Shown: positions 31,377-41,681, counted from the first letter of the stretch. The stretch is 64,000 bases of DNA from Vibrio sp. 99-8-1 (GCF_013114595.1 NZ_VTXE01000018.1:35079-99078), one strand, 5' to 3'. Made by a program: numbers and translations. Notes: a model not told the origin generated them from the letters alone.

Positions 31377-33245
31377 ATGAAATTTAGTCACAAAATAGCA
31401 TTAGTGTCTTCTATTCTATTATTGTTAACGGTGAGCCTCTTATCCGTAAAACAATATTTGACAGTGAGTGCTACTATTGAAGAAAGGACAATAAGTAGCG
31501 TTAATGACATTATGGACGGTGTCAAAAATAATATTGCTGCTGACATAGAAGGTCGTGTTAGGTTAGCAGAATATTCTACCAGTCTTATTAATAATGACCT
31601 GAGCAAAGAAGCTATTGCTAAAGTTATTAACCAGCGACCACTAAAGGAAGCGTTTCCAATGGTTGGTGGTGGCTTCGAAGTAGATGGTAAAGCATTTTCT
31701 AATGATGCGAACTGGGTACCAGCATCGACCTATGATGCAAGGATTCGTTCTTGGTATATGGAAGCAAAAGCAAAAGACGGTCTTATTATCACAGAGCCTT
31801 ATGCTGACGCTGTTAGCCAAACTATACTCGTCTCTATCGGTTTACCTATGAAAGATAAAGGTCGATTCGTTGGGGCCACTTTTTATGATGTTAGCTTAGC
31901 CGGCCTAGCAGATATTGTTAATAAAGTAGATCTGTTTGGTGCAGGTATATTGTTTATTGTTGATAAAGACGGAACTACGATTGCCCACCCAAATGAAGGG
32001 AATAACGGTAAACCATTATCTACTTACTTGCCAAATGTTCGCATAAGCGAGCAAGCTGAATTCCAAGAAATCGATGGTATTCGGTATGGCTTTCATTTTG
32101 TGAAAGTTCCAAATGTAGATTGGTATGTTGGCGTTCAAATCAATGAAGATATTGCTTTAAATGTGGTTAGTGAACTTCGAAATAACTCTATTATTTATGC
32201 GCTTATTGCTCTGATTATGTCGGTGGCCATACTCGTATTTGTGATTAACAAATTGATGGCCCCTCTTGGTACTCTTGACAATGCTATTCAAGATGTTGCT
32301 TCTGGGCAGGGAGATCTAACGCATCGTCTCAGCACAAATACAGATCCAGAATTTGCCCGATTAGCTGATGGTTTCAATCGATTCATTGAATCTCTTCAAG
32401 GACAGATCACTCAATTGAAAGGAATTAGTGGTGAAGTTAAACAAGGCATTACTCATACTATTGATGTTTCGGGAGAAGCTGCCAGCGCGATTACTACGCA
32501 GTTGCAAGAACTAGAACAGTTAGCTACTGCGATGAATGAAATGGCTGCTACTGCGAATGATGTGGCTGGTAATGCACAAGGAGCAGCTGCGACTACTCAG
32601 AAAGCTGATAATGCAGCAGAAAATGGGGTTGAAGCGGTTAATGCGACTACGGCGTCTATTCATCATTTATCAGAACGAATAGACCAAGCAGTCATAGAGG
32701 TTAAGGCATTAGAAACAGCGACTGGAAATATTGAACAAGTTCTACAGGTTATCAATGATATTGCTGATCAGACTAATTTACTTGCATTAAACGCAGCGAT
32801 TGAAGCAGCTCGAGCAGGAGAACAAGGAAGAGGCTTTGCTGTAGTTGCTGATGAAGTACGCTCTTTAGCACAAAGGACGCAAACGTCTACAACAGAGATT
32901 CGAACAATGATCGAACAGCTTCAGACTGGTGCAAGCTCAGTAGCTTTGGTTATGGGTCAAAGTAAAGAGGGTGCAGAAGACACAGTTATTAAAGCTCAAG
33001 AAGCAAATAAAGCTCTTGATATAATTCGTGATGCTATTCGTAATATTACAGATATGACTTTGCAAATTGCCTCTGCAGCTGAAGAGCAGAGCTTGGTTGC
33101 GGAAGAAATTAATGGTAACACAATGAATATAAAAGATCTCTCGCTTCAAGTAGCAGAAGGGGCAAAAGCTTCGGCGAATGATATGCAAGCTCAAGGAGAG
33201 AATATAAATGAACAGAATCAGATTCTTGACAAGTTTATTGTTTAG
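31377..33245 (+). CDS. Methyl-accepting chemotaxis protein with dCache_1 sensor
   Basis: 622 residues from the ATG at 31377 (AAAGAG site). TM1 is at about 8-28, a periplasmic dCache_1 domain at about 35-275, TM2 at about 280-303, HAMP ([24 protein letters not shown]) to about 355, and a full signalling domain with the conserved hairpin tip ([40 protein letters not shown]). The sensor has Y119-x4-R124-x-W126-Y127, Y142-x-D144 and D171, the residue pattern of dCache_1 amino-acid receptors such as PctA at nearly the same positions. A related amine-binding subtype is an alternative. It is followed by tandem terminators, consistent with a self-contained accessory gene in the late region. Confidence 0.95.
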   Translation: MKFSHKIALVSSILLLLTVSLLSVKQYLTVSATIEERTISSVNDIMDGVKNNIAADIEGRVRLAEYSTSLINNDLSKEAIAKVINQRPLKEAFPMVGGGFEVDGKAFSNDANWVPASTYDARIRSWYMEAKAKDGLIITEPYADAVSQTILVSIGLPMKDKGRFVGATFYDVSLAGLADIVNKVDLFGAGILFIVDKDGTTIAHPNEGNNGKPLSTYLPNVRISEQAEFQEIDGIRYGFHFVKVPNVDWYVGVQINEDIALNVVSELRNNSIIYALIALIMSVAILVFVINKLMAPLGTLDNAIQDVASGQGDLTHRLSTNTDPEFARLADGFNRFIESLQGQITQLKGISGEVKQGITHTIDVSGEAASAITTQLQELEQLATAMNEMAATANDVAGNAQGAAATTQKADNAAENGVEAVNATTASIHHLSERIDQAVIEVKALETATGNIEQVLQVINDIADQTNLLALNAAIEAARAGEQGRGFAVVADEVRSLAQRTQTSTTEIRTMIEQLQTGASSVALVMGQSKEGAEDTVIKAQEANKALDIIRDAIRNITDMTLQIASAAEEQSLVAEEINGNTMNIKDLSLQVAEGAKASANDMQAQGENINEQNQILDKFIV

Positions 33246-33257
33246 CTTCACTTGAGT

Positions 33258-33363
33258 AATCCCGATAACTGATGTAAATTTACCCAAAGATGGAAAGCTG
33301 ACTCTAACGAGTCGGCTTTTTTTATATCCAAATTTAAGCCCTGCCATTGAGCGGGGCTTTTTT
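33258..33363 (+). terminator. Tandem terminator element, copy 2 (after the chemoreceptor)
   Basis: Hairpin 1 is GCTGACT/AGTCGGC (33297-33316) with seven T; hairpin 2 is GCCCTGC/GCGGGGC (33338-33357) with six T. The upstream box AATCCC...GTAAATTTAC matches copy 1 closely. It separates the chemoreceptor from the structural operon. Confidence 0.8.
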
Positions 33364-33388
33364 GATCTGCGGTCTAAGGAAATGAATT

Positions 33389-33847
33389 ATGGAACTCTAT
33401 CTTGGATTAAAGCTGGTTAAAGCTTCCTTGATGACAAGAGAAGCATATAACCAGTATCGAGGTTGGGCACTGCCAGAGGACGAGAAACACTTGGCAAAAG
33501 AACAAGGCTATTTGGTGGAGTATCTTGATGGTGGGACAGCCAATCATCCTGATCATAAAGGTTATATTTCGTGGTCACCAATGAATGTGTTTTCTGTAGC
33601 TTATAAGCGCAGTGGTTTTCTTAATTTCTCTCATGCCTTAGAGCTAACTAAACAAGGTTATCGTGTTTGTCGTCCTCATTGGGGAAATAAATTTCTGTTT
33701 ATGATGGATAACGTTGAACGGGTTCGTGGTCGCTTGGGTCTTGAACCTAATAACTATTTAACCATATCAGGCAAGAATACAACCAATCGACGATGGGACA
33801 TTAATCAAGAAGATGTGATGGCTAATGACTGGGAGATAGTGCAATGA
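33389..33847 (+). CDS. Tad2-like protein (DUF2829), candidate Thoeris anti-defence
   Basis: 152 residues. The N-terminal part (YLGLKLVKASLMTREAYNQYRGWALPEDE ... YLVEYLDGG, then GYISWSPMNVFSVAYK) is a common phage module often joined to DUF2829. The C-terminal part (LNFSHALELTKQGYRVCRPHWGNKFLFMM ... EDVMANDWEIV) has the DUF2829 pattern: F-AL--LK-G--V-R--W near its start and D--A-DW at its end. Tad2 proteins sequester the cyclic ADP-ribose signal of Thoeris. The Gly-rich loop normally after the Trp (WNGKG) is altered to WGNKF, so activity is uncertain. It opens the structural operon right after a terminator pair. Confidence 0.7.
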   Translation: MELYLGLKLVKASLMTREAYNQYRGWALPEDEKHLAKEQGYLVEYLDGGTANHPDHKGYISWSPMNVFSVAYKRSGFLNFSHALELTKQGYRVCRPHWGNKFLFMMDNVERVRGRLGLEPNNYLTISGKNTTNRRWDINQEDVMANDWEIVQ

Positions 33848-34056
33848 GTAATGGATTGCTGCAAAAGCCAATAGCAAGCTTGATTCAGGTTGCGCTTCAT
33901 GAACGCTTGGGAGAGCAGTTCTTGGTGTTGTGTAACCCATTTAAAGAATACTCAGATGTGCGGGAGAGAATAACCGACCGTCAACGTATGGCCGAGCTCT
34001 GTATTGCGATGAAATTTAAAGGGACACGTGAATTAGAAAAAGCCGTATGCAGCTAA
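33844..34056 (+). CDS. Hypothetical phage protein, 70 residues
   Basis: Overlaps the Tad2-like gene by 4 nt. Begins MSNGLLQKPIASLIQVALHERLG and is helical and charged throughout. It resembles small proteins that precede the scaffold in podoviruses; no function assigned. Confidence 0.65.
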   Translation: MSNGLLQKPIASLIQVALHERLGEQFLVLCNPFKEYSDVRERITDRQRMAELCIAMKFKGTRELEKAVCS

Positions 34057-34214
34057 ATGCATCGGTTAAGCGAGAGCTAAAAACGGCCCTTGATGCTGAA
34101 GTGAGCGCACTAAAAGACTCACTTGCCTTACCACAAAGTGAATTGGATACCGCGATGTTACGTGGAAGGATTCAAGCATTAGAAGAGTTTAAAAATAAGA
34201 TTGACGCGTCTTAA
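34047..34214 (+). CDS. Small helical phage protein, 55 residues
   Basis: ATG at 34047 overlaps the previous stop by 10 nt. The product (MQLNASVKRELKTALDAEV, later LPQSELDTAMLRGRIQALEEF) is amphipathic helical; the RGRI-AL motif is typical of a small gene next to podoviral head genes. It ends before a terminator. Confidence 0.6.
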   Translation: MQLNASVKRELKTALDAEVSALKDSLALPQSELDTAMLRGRIQALEEFKNKIDAS

Positions 34215-34236
34215 CTTGCGTCAGTTATCCAATCAG

Positions 34237-34264
34237 AGCCTCAGTATTTGCTGAGGCTTTTTCT
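34237..34264 (+). terminator. Terminator before the scaffold gene
   Basis: AGCCTCAG (34237-34244) pairs with CTGAGGCT (34251-34258), then TTTTTC. One of several terminators inside the late operon, consistent with Q-type read-through. Confidence 0.8.
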
Positions 34265-34331
34265 TGACCGCTAACAACTAGCCGTCTTAATCATCTACTG
34301 CCGCCTTTAAAGGCCGCAAGGAGAACAGTCT

Positions 34332-35204
34332 ATGTCGACTGAAATTGACCGCCAAGATGAACTTAATGAAACCGCCGCTTTTGAAGCCGCAGTATCAGAA
34401 GTTGAAGGCGGATCATCTGATGGACTTTCAGCCATCGTAAATGAGCCTCATACTCAGGAAGAAAGCAACGACAATAAACAGCATACAAGTGACGATACTT
34501 TAGACGATGGCCACGTCGAACATGCGCGTAGTGTTGATGTACTTCCAAAAGACGCTGATGACAATGAGCTAGAAAAACTGCAATCAGAAAACCGACGCTT
34601 AAATCACTCCTTATCTAGTCAGATAGGAAGAACAAAAGCCGCCGAAGGGCGATGGAAGAAGGCACAAGAACAGCTAGGCAAGTTAAAAGAAGCCGGCGCA
34701 GATATGGACAGCTTATCTTTGGTTGATGAAGAGTTTGCTGAAGATTATCCAGATCTTGCTGAAGTCATGGGCAAGACCATGACCAAAAGTCTTGGCGCAG
34801 TTCAGGAGCAGCTTAATTCCATCACCGAACCGCTGCAAACCATAGTAGATGGTCAGGTGGAGTCTATTGAAGAAACTAGAGATGCACAAAACCAGGAAGC
34901 AGTACTCGATGCCATTCCTAATGCATTCGAAATCGTTAATAACCCCGCATTTGATGATTGGCTATCTAAGCAGCCATCAGGAGTACAAAACATGGCTGGT
35001 GGCGATGATCCACAAGATGCCATTTATGTGCTTAATCAGTTTAACGCCCAATCTCCAGATAACTCTATTCGTAAGAAGCGAGACAATCAACTTAATGCCT
35101 TGACCAGTCTGCCAGCTGGTCGAGGTGGTCCTCGTAATACCGAATTATCAGCAGACGATGAAGATGCATTGTTTGCTGCAGCTGTTAAGGAGATTGAAGG
35201 GTAG
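34332..35204 (+). CDS. Scaffolding-type head assembly protein
   Basis: 290 residues, acidic, directly upstream of the major capsid gene. N-terminal 85 residues are Glu/Asp-rich and disordered, followed by a coiled coil (DNELEKLQSENRRLNHSLSSQIGRTKAAEGRWKKAQEQL) and a C-terminal helical segment. Composition and position fit a scaffold that directs procapsid assembly. No catalytic motif of a protease is seen. Confidence 0.7.
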   Translation: MSTEIDRQDELNETAAFEAAVSEVEGGSSDGLSAIVNEPHTQEESNDNKQHTSDDTLDDGHVEHARSVDVLPKDADDNELEKLQSENRRLNHSLSSQIGRTKAAEGRWKKAQEQLGKLKEAGADMDSLSLVDEEFAEDYPDLAEVMGKTMTKSLGAVQEQLNSITEPLQTIVDGQVESIEETRDAQNQEAVLDAIPNAFEIVNNPAFDDWLSKQPSGVQNMAGGDDPQDAIYVLNQFNAQSPDNSIRKKRDNQLNALTSLPAGRGGPRNTELSADDEDALFAAAVKEIEG

Positions 35205-35225
35205 TTTATTTAAAGGATTCATTAC

Positions 35226-36227
35226 ATGTCTACGACTGTATATGGTGATATCTCACCTCGCGTTGGTATTGTCTCCAAAGCGAAATTTTTAAAACACGCA
35301 GAGCCAATATTGGTTTTGTCTAAATTTGGTCAGACTGAACCGGTACCGAAGAACCGTGGTCAGATAATCAAATTTCGTCGTCCTGTGCCTTTTGCGCCAG
35401 CGACCACACCTATCACTGAAGGTGTTCGTCCTGCATCGCAAAAAATGCAGTTCCAAGATGTTACTGGCAATTTAAAGCAGTACGGCTCTTGGGCTGAAAT
35501 CACAGATATTATTCAAGATCTCCATGAAGACCCTATCTTGAATACCCATGTTCAACTTAGCGGCGAGCAAGCGGCAGAAACTGCTGAGATATTACTATGG
35601 GGAGTTTTACAAGGCGGTACTGCCGTAGTATATGCCAATGGTGTGGCTCGAAGTGAAGTGAATAAGAAATTGTCACTGACTAAGCTTCGCCAAGCGACTC
35701 GTACTCTTAATAAGAACCGAGCTCGCAAGAAAACCTCCATGGTATCGTCTAGTGCCAATTACGGAACCGTGTCGATTGAAGCGGCCTATATTGCCGTGTG
35801 TCATACCGACCTTGAGCCTGATATTCGCGATTTGCCAGGCTTTAAATCAGTGGCTGATTATGGCTCTCGTAAAGTGTTGTGTCCTGAAGAGTTTGGTACT
35901 GTGGAAAATGTTCGATTCATTACCACTCCTTTATTGGACCCTGTTACTGATGCCGGTGGTACTGCGGCGACACACGCAACATTATCTACCACGGGTACCA
36001 AGTCAGATGTCTATCCGATTATTGTCTTCGGACAGGACTCATATGCCAACTGCCCTTTAAAAGGCAAGAACTCTCATGATCTTCTTGTTCGTAACCCGGG
36101 TAAACCTGAAAAAGGGGATGAACTGGGTCAAACCGGTTCAGTAGGTTGGAAAATGTACTGGCTGGCTATGCGTCTTAACGAAGCATGGATGATTCGTATA
36201 GAAGTTGCGGCAAGTAATCTTGCCTAA
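35226..36227 (+). CDS. Major capsid protein, N4-gp56 family
   Basis: 333 residues. The N-terminal region (LKHAEPILVLSKFGQTEPVPKNRGQIIKFRRPVPF ... ITEGVRPASQKMQFQDVTGNLKQYGSWAEITDII) is the hallmark of the N4-gp56 capsid family, with an HK97-type fold. The C-terminal part (FGQDSYANCPLKG ... GWKMYWLAMRLNEAWMIRIEVA) is also typical. It follows the scaffold by 21 nt and is terminated at 36258-36282. Confidence 0.93.
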   Translation: MSTTVYGDISPRVGIVSKAKFLKHAEPILVLSKFGQTEPVPKNRGQIIKFRRPVPFAPATTPITEGVRPASQKMQFQDVTGNLKQYGSWAEITDIIQDLHEDPILNTHVQLSGEQAAETAEILLWGVLQGGTAVVYANGVARSEVNKKLSLTKLRQATRTLNKNRARKKTSMVSSSANYGTVSIEAAYIAVCHTDLEPDIRDLPGFKSVADYGSRKVLCPEEFGTVENVRFITTPLLDPVTDAGGTAATHATLSTTGTKSDVYPIIVFGQDSYANCPLKGKNSHDLLVRNPGKPEKGDELGQTGSVGWKMYWLAMRLNEAWMIRIEVAASNLA

Positions 36228-36257
36228 TGAATTCCTGCCTGGACCGTAGGAACATTT

Positions 36258-36282
36258 GCCCCGTGTAATGCGGGGCTTTTTT
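36258..36282 (+). terminator. Terminator after the capsid gene
   Basis: GCCCCG (36258-36263) pairs with CGGGGC (36271-36276), followed by TTTTTT. Placed to keep capsid message abundant relative to tail genes. Confidence 0.82.
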
Positions 36283-36296
36283 ATTGGAGACAAACC

Positions 36297-36815
36297 ATGT
36301 CCAAATACAAATTTATAGATTTAGATAAGTCTCAAGAAGCAACATTAAAAAAGCACCTTAAAGAGGCATGCGGTGTTGAACCTGCTGCTGATGCGACTAG
36401 AGAAGCATTAGTAGAAGCGATAATGGTATTTGAAGAGAACAATGAGTTGCTTCGTCCTCAAGAGTTGTTGCCAAAAGAGATGAGAACCGACCTGGTTGAA
36501 AGTGCTGAAGCCACTATCAATACAGAAGAGGTTCATGTACCGATTGCAGCAAGACCTAAAGTCCGAGTGATTATTACGGTAAATGGAGAAGCACATAAGA
36601 AAACTCAAGAGTATTTTATGCTTAACGAGTGGAACGCCATTATTAAATTTGGTGAAGAAGTGGATATTCCTAAGCCTGTTTACGACATGATCCGTCAGGC
36701 CAAAGAAGTCCATTATGACCAAGAAAAAGATGGCACCATTACACCGAGAAAAGTAAACAGTTACCACATGGATTATATCGGGCTAGTGTCAGAACTTGAC
36801 GCTAATGATGCGTAA
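36297..36815 (+). CDS. Hypothetical virion-region protein, 172 residues
   Basis: Begins MSKYKFIDLDKSQEATLKKHL. The C-terminal half (PKVRVIITVNGEAHKKTQEYFMLNEWNAIIKFGEEVDIPKPVYDMIRQAK) recalls small head-decoration or completion proteins of podoviruses. Positioned between capsid and adaptor. Exact role not assignable. Confidence 0.6.
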   Translation: MSKYKFIDLDKSQEATLKKHLKEACGVEPAADATREALVEAIMVFEENNELLRPQELLPKEMRTDLVESAEATINTEEVHVPIAARPKVRVIITVNGEAHKKTQEYFMLNEWNAIIKFGEEVDIPKPVYDMIRQAKEVHYDQEKDGTITPRKVNSYHMDYIGLVSELDANDA

Positions 36816-36821
36816 TTTATC

Positions 36822-37265
36822 GTGAACTTTTTAGAGCTTAGTCAGCGCCTGCATCGAGAAATGCGAGATTCAGGCACTGGCATGACATCGGTAGAAAATC
36901 AGCGGGGCCGATATTTAGAAATGGTTGAAGCGGTACAAGAAGCTTGGACCGGATTGCAGGGAAGTAAAGCGTGGGATACGACATTTTATGGGAATAAACC
37001 CGATATCACTCCAGTGACTCAGTATTCTCAATACGACCCACAGATCTTAACGAAAAGTCTAGATGTCCCTTACCTTCCTGAGCAGTATCAATTGGTGATT
37101 GTATGGAAAGCCATGATTGGTCCAGCGATTCGGATGAATGCCCCTGAGTTACTTCAAAAAGCGCAACTAAAGCACGATGAATTAATGATGCAACTTTGTA
37201 ATCGTTATATTGGTGTTGGCTTTGGCGCTCAGTTGAAGCCTGGCATAGAGAGCATTCCTAAATGA
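36822..37265 (+). CDS. Head-tail adaptor-like protein
   Basis: 147 residues from a GTG. The start NFLELSQRLHREMRDSGTGMTSVENQRGRYLEMVEAVQEAWTGLQ resembles podoviral adaptor/connector proteins that bind below the portal (P22 gp4/T7 gp11 position). It overlaps the large tail gene by 4 nt. The family match is by pattern and location. Confidence 0.65.
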   Translation: MNFLELSQRLHREMRDSGTGMTSVENQRGRYLEMVEAVQEAWTGLQGSKAWDTTFYGNKPDITPVTQYSQYDPQILTKSLDVPYLPEQYQLVIVWKAMIGPAIRMNAPELLQKAQLKHDELMMQLCNRYIGVGFGAQLKPGIESIPK

Positions 37266-39277
37266 ATGGGCTTAAGAGTCAACATATCTCACTAAACGGT
37301 ACTATCGATCTTGTTACACCACCTATCGCTAAGAAGTCAGGAAATGCCATTGTTGCTGATAATGTTCAGCCTAAATGGGGCGGTGGTTTTGGTCGCATAG
37401 AAGGGGTAGAGCCAATTGATGGTGCTTCTCCTGCGAGTGATTACAGTTACTATCGTGTGGTGCTTAAAGGTGATGTATCTATTGACTGGGTTGGTCGCAT
37501 ATTCACTTTAAATGGTAACTCAGGTGTTATTACTGGCGTTGAATTAGATTCGCAATCGCTTCGTGTTGCGGCAATATCATTTGAACTAATTGGTGAAGCT
37601 CTGGCGAGTATTTCTCCTGATATTTCTGTTACTGCTACTCGCATTGCGCCATTTGGGTTTGGCAGCAATGCTGAAGAGCAAGCTAGATATCTGGCTGAAG
37701 CACATAAAGTCATTATGGATAAGGTAACCCCACCGCTAGGTAGTGGTGTGTTAAGAGGGGTGGTAGAGCTAGATTACACACCACTAATTGCCTTTCGTGA
37801 TAATGGTGATAGGTGTGCGGTCAGTATTGCTCAAGAGAATCATAATTGGCAGGCGGCACCGGCGACTTATAAATTAATGCTTGGTGAGGTAAGTAACCCA
37901 GCTCTGTTCGTGGAAGGAGCGACGATTGTCATTGGGGCAACAAGTCGAGTTTTAATTGCCAGTGCTTTTTCAGCAGATGGTCAATCTGGTCATTTGATAC
38001 TTGATGGTGAAGTGACAGATGTATCTGGAAGTGATGTAAAAATAGATAACCAGCTGTTAGCCAAGTCTACGAGTGTTAGCACTGAAAATGCGTTAACCAG
38101 TGGACGAAGTTGGACGTTTATCTATCATAACTTTTACGCCAGCAGTACCACTCGCTATGCCTACGGCACCAATGGAAAAGAAGTCATTGAAGTGCGTCCA
38201 AATGGTGTGATTGTACCGATAATGATTAATGATAGCCGAGAAATAACGGATATTGAGGAGCATAAAAACCATCTCTTTTTGTCTTTTGTCGGTGGGCAAT
38301 ATGGTCATTGTGTGGTGGGCGAGCCACTTAATTGGCAGGTACTGCTGGGTGCTGAGCAATTTGGAACAGGGGATGAGATCACCGCTTTACAATCACTTGT
38401 AGGGAATTACCTGCTGGTTGGTTGTAAGCATGCCATCTACCTTTTAAGTGGCACAACGAAAGATGATTGGAAAATGAGTGCGCTTAACACTCGAATTGGT
38501 GTTACTGCAGGGACATTAACATCAACGTTTATTCCTATTGCTCATTCTCGTTATGGATTTATTAATGTTCAGCAAACTCAAGCATACGGCGATTTTGTGG
38601 CTAGCGAGTTAAGTGCGAACGAGCTATTAGGGGATGCTGCGTTAAAAGAAGGGCTGACACAGTTCTTTGCTCATTCCCACAATCGAGATAATAACCAGGT
38701 GCGTTTTTATCAAAAAGGCGCAAATAAGCATGTGGTTATTCAACTGCTCAAAGATGGTAAAACTCGAGCAACATTTTTCAAATACCATAAAGTCATCAGT
38801 GATGTATGGGATACCGTTAATAACACCTATCTTGCGTTTGATGACGGTCGAATTTACAGGCAAACCACAAAGGTACATTCATTCGCAGGGAGTGATATTT
38901 TCTGGGCGATTCGCTTTGCATATATTCATTGTGGTAGTCCTAAAGACATTAAGTCATGGGAAGACTTAGAGCTTCATATGTCGTCAGAAGGTTCATTAAC
39001 TCTTAAATACACTCACTCTCTAGATTACGGCAGTCCAAATCAGGCGCAATCAAATAGTACGGTTGGTGTGGCATTTGGTGGTGGCGGTCGTTGGAATGAG
39101 TCAACGTGGAATGATTTTTACTGGTCTAGCCCTGATTACATCACCCCAGCGGCATACCTTGATGGACATAGCAAAAACATTTCTATTCTGTTGTCTGGAA
39201 AGAGTAATTTTGAAGCCAATTTTCAATTAGACGGTTACTCGATTTCGTATATCCCAAGGAGGCGTTTCCGTGTCTAA
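37262..39277 (+). CDS. Large tail-stem or nozzle protein
   Basis: 671 residues, beta-rich throughout, with no signal peptide. Begins with an N-terminal segment ([44 protein letters not shown]) of the kind seen in podoviral nozzle or tail-stem proteins, and has WD/propeller-like strands ([25 protein letters not shown]). Location after the adaptor and before the fibre gene fits the tail-tube nozzle position (T7 gp12-like). It overlaps the fibre gene by 8 nt. Confidence 0.65.
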   Translation: MNGLKSQHISLNGTIDLVTPPIAKKSGNAIVADNVQPKWGGGFGRIEGVEPIDGASPASDYSYYRVVLKGDVSIDWVGRIFTLNGNSGVITGVELDSQSLRVAAISFELIGEALASISPDISVTATRIAPFGFGSNAEEQARYLAEAHKVIMDKVTPPLGSGVLRGVVELDYTPLIAFRDNGDRCAVSIAQENHNWQAAPATYKLMLGEVSNPALFVEGATIVIGATSRVLIASAFSADGQSGHLILDGEVTDVSGSDVKIDNQLLAKSTSVSTENALTSGRSWTFIYHNFYASSTTRYAYGTNGKEVIEVRPNGVIVPIMINDSREITDIEEHKNHLFLSFVGGQYGHCVVGEPLNWQVLLGAEQFGTGDEITALQSLVGNYLLVGCKHAIYLLSGTTKDDWKMSALNTRIGVTAGTLTSTFIPIAHSRYGFINVQQTQAYGDFVASELSANELLGDAALKEGLTQFFAHSHNRDNNQVRFYQKGANKHVVIQLLKDGKTRATFFKYHKVISDVWDTVNNTYLAFDDGRIYRQTTKVHSFAGSDIFWAIRFAYIHCGSPKDIKSWEDLELHMSSEGSLTLKYTHSLDYGSPNQAQSNSTVGVAFGGGGRWNESTWNDFYWSSPDYITPAAYLDGHSKNISILLSGKSNFEANFQLDGYSISYIPRRRFRV

Positions 39278-40586
39278 AACAAATGAATTCTATGAACGAC
39301 AGAATGAGTTTGATCCATTCACTATTGCTCGTGGTGATGCAGTAGAAAATGAGCTTGATGCCATTCAGGTGGGCTTTGATAAATTACCGGAGCCAAGAAA
39401 AGATGGCAAGAAAGGCTTTGTTACGGCTTTTACGGTGGTGGAGCCCACAAGCGGTGAAGAGCCAGCACAAAAACAACAGCTTGATGCAGAGCATGAAAAA
39501 AATACTCAACAAGATGGCAGGCTTAATCAAGTTGAAAATACATTAAGTGGAATCGGGCCATTAGATAAACGTTTTACAACTCTTCGTTACGTGGCAACGC
39601 AAGGACAAGTGAGCATTGTTTTGCCAGCTCAATTTAACTCATTGGCTGCTGTTTATAAAAATGGAGACCGACAATTTCAAACCGTTGATTTTAACTATCT
39701 AGCAAGTAGTAAATCATTGAGCTTTACCTCGTCACTTTCTGTAAATGATGTTGTGCTTGTGGATGTAGGCTTTGTACCGGATACGGTCATGGTCAATTTA
39801 ATAGCGCTGCAGGCATCGTGTAATACTAGCGAGATAGAGGCCAAAAATGCCGCTCAAGCGGCTAAGCAAGATGCTAATCAAGTAAGTAATGATAAAGACA
39901 CGGTAGTCGGAAAAGCACAAGATGTAGAAGCCGCTAGGTCACAGGTTGAAAGTAATCGCCAGCAGGTCGCTTCTGATAAACAATTGGTCGCGCAAGATAA
40001 ACTATCAGTAGCTGGTAACAGAACAGCAGCAGAAGAGGCGTTGGCACTGGCCATTCAAGAAGCCATTAGAGCTCAGTCTTATGCGAATAGTGTCCCGTTT
40101 CCTGCAGGAATCCCTTTGCCGTGGCCAACTGATATTGCACCGGCAGGTTATGCCATCATGAAGAATCAGGCTTTTGATAAAACAATTTTTCCTGAACTGG
40201 CAAAATTATATCCAAGTGGCATCATTCCAGATATGCGAGGGCTAGCCATTGTAGGGAAGGAAGACGATGAAGATGTTTTATTATATGAAGCGGATTTTGT
40301 AAAAAGCCACTTGCATACAGGTGTAGTTGGAGCAATCGATCTAGGCCGAAAACAGACGGATATTGCAGGTAATCATAGGCATTCATTTCCAAGTTATGCA
40401 GGCTCTGGAGGTGTTCCTGGCTCTGGTGGGTTTGGCTCAGGTTCCAAAGTAACCAGCTATGCAGGAGAACATAGTCATTATGTAGATATTGGCTCTCATG
40501 CTCATACGTTAGTTATTGATGCGTTTGGCGCTGCAAAAAATACCATAAGAAACCGAAAATATAACTGGATTGTAAGGATGATGTAG
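39270..40586 (+). CDS. Tail fibre with collar-like tip domain
   Basis: 438 residues from a GTG preceded by AAGGAGG. Residues about 100-175 ([45 protein letters not shown]) resemble the T7 gp17 N-terminal virion-attachment repeat. Residues about 190-265 are a Gln/Asp-rich coiled coil, and the C-terminus ([21 protein letters not shown] ... [11 protein letters not shown]) is a tail-collar/fibre-tip domain followed by Gly- and His-rich turns. It is the probable host receptor-binding protein. Confidence 0.8.
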   Translation: MSKTNEFYERQNEFDPFTIARGDAVENELDAIQVGFDKLPEPRKDGKKGFVTAFTVVEPTSGEEPAQKQQLDAEHEKNTQQDGRLNQVENTLSGIGPLDKRFTTLRYVATQGQVSIVLPAQFNSLAAVYKNGDRQFQTVDFNYLASSKSLSFTSSLSVNDVVLVDVGFVPDTVMVNLIALQASCNTSEIEAKNAAQAAKQDANQVSNDKDTVVGKAQDVEAARSQVESNRQQVASDKQLVAQDKLSVAGNRTAAEEALALAIQEAIRAQSYANSVPFPAGIPLPWPTDIAPAGYAIMKNQAFDKTIFPELAKLYPSGIIPDMRGLAIVGKEDDEDVLLYEADFVKSHLHTGVVGAIDLGRKQTDIAGNHRHSFPSYAGSGGVPGSGGFGSGSKVTSYAGEHSHYVDIGSHAHTLVIDAFGAAKNTIRNRKYNWIVRMM

Positions 40587-40587
40587 C

Positions 40588-41625
40588 ATGAAACATTCAT
40601 TTCAACGTAAAGATATCCTGCTGAATGTTTCTCGTTTTGATGCTGAAGGCTGGTGGATGGGCAACTTTAACGAGCATGTTGTTAAAGGTACCGCGCTAGG
40701 AAATGAGTTCACAGAGACGATTTATGTGCCTTCAAAAGAAGGGATGATAGGGCGATATGACAAAGAAAATGATGTGTGGACTGAGTTTAAAAACAACGCA
40801 TTGTTAGAGTTCTGGGATGAATCGGGTAAAGGGTATGTTGTTGGGAAACCAATTGGCGATCGACCAGAAAATGCGATTATTGATCCTCCACCCGAATATG
40901 ATAAATCGAAACAAACGGTCCTATATAGAGATGGAAAGTGGGCTGTGTTTCCTATTTTATTGGGAAAACCCTATTGGGATAGTGACGCCAACCCATTTAC
41001 TGTCTCCGAATTGAATTTTGAATTACCGAGTAATTGTACCTGGAAGAAACCACCCAACCCTCACTCTGCTCATCATGCTGTTCGTCTTGATTCTGGAGAT
41101 TGGATTCAGGTTGAAAACTACATCGGTAAACAGGTTTACAGCAAGCAAGATAAGTCGGCAATAACAGTGATGGAGTTGGGCCCCGTGCCGAATGGTTACA
41201 CGTTAGATGAACCAACAGAGGTTCAACGGTGGCTTAACGGTAAGTGGGTGACTCAGCTTGATTTAGTCGTTAAAAAAGCACACTCATTAATATCGCTATG
41301 GCGTGATGCACAAGAGTTGTCTCCTGTAAGTACTGTTGAGGTCAATGGGGTTCTATGGAACTCTGATCCGAACTCAAGAAAGAGAATTGAGTCTGACTTG
41401 TTATCAAATTACGCTCCTCCCTACTGGACAGATGCAAACAATATTGATCAGACGCCATTTACCCTAGACATGCTAAAAGCGATTCATCAAGCGATATTAA
41501 AGCAAGGCTTTAAGATTCATGATCGACAAAGAGTGATGAAAAAAGAGGTGTCAGAAATAGCCTCTGTCACTTCAGATGATGCTGACGCTATTCAAAAAAT
41601 AGAAGCCTATCCTATAGGTTGGTAA
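40588..41625 (+). CDS. Fibre-associated protein with DUF4376 C-terminus
   Basis: 345 residues, 1 nt after the fibre stop. Residues about 225-345 (LISLWRDAQELSPVSTVEVNGVLWNSDPNSRKRI ... PPYWTDANN ... FTLDMLKAIHQAILKQG) match DUF4376, a domain common at the end of tail-fibre and fibre-assembly genes. The N-terminal part has short repeats containing YDKENDVWTEF and LYRDGKWAVF. Likely a fibre component or chaperone. Confidence 0.75.
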   Translation: MKHSFQRKDILLNVSRFDAEGWWMGNFNEHVVKGTALGNEFTETIYVPSKEGMIGRYDKENDVWTEFKNNALLEFWDESGKGYVVGKPIGDRPENAIIDPPPEYDKSKQTVLYRDGKWAVFPILLGKPYWDSDANPFTVSELNFELPSNCTWKKPPNPHSAHHAVRLDSGDWIQVENYIGKQVYSKQDKSAITVMELGPVPNGYTLDEPTEVQRWLNGKWVTQLDLVVKKAHSLISLWRDAQELSPVSTVEVNGVLWNSDPNSRKRIESDLLSNYAPPYWTDANNIDQTPFTLDMLKAIHQAILKQGFKIHDRQRVMKKEVSEIASVTSDDADAIQKIEAYPIGW

Positions 41626-41640
41626 ATCCACTCCTGTAAG

Positions 41641-41660
41641 CCAGCTTTTGCTGGTTTTTC
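41641..41660 (+). terminator. Terminator after the tail-fibre genes
   Basis: CCAGC-TTTT-GCTGG (41641-41654) followed by TTTTTC and more T. Confidence 0.78.
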
Positions 41661-41681
41661 TTTTATTAATAAAGGTTAATT

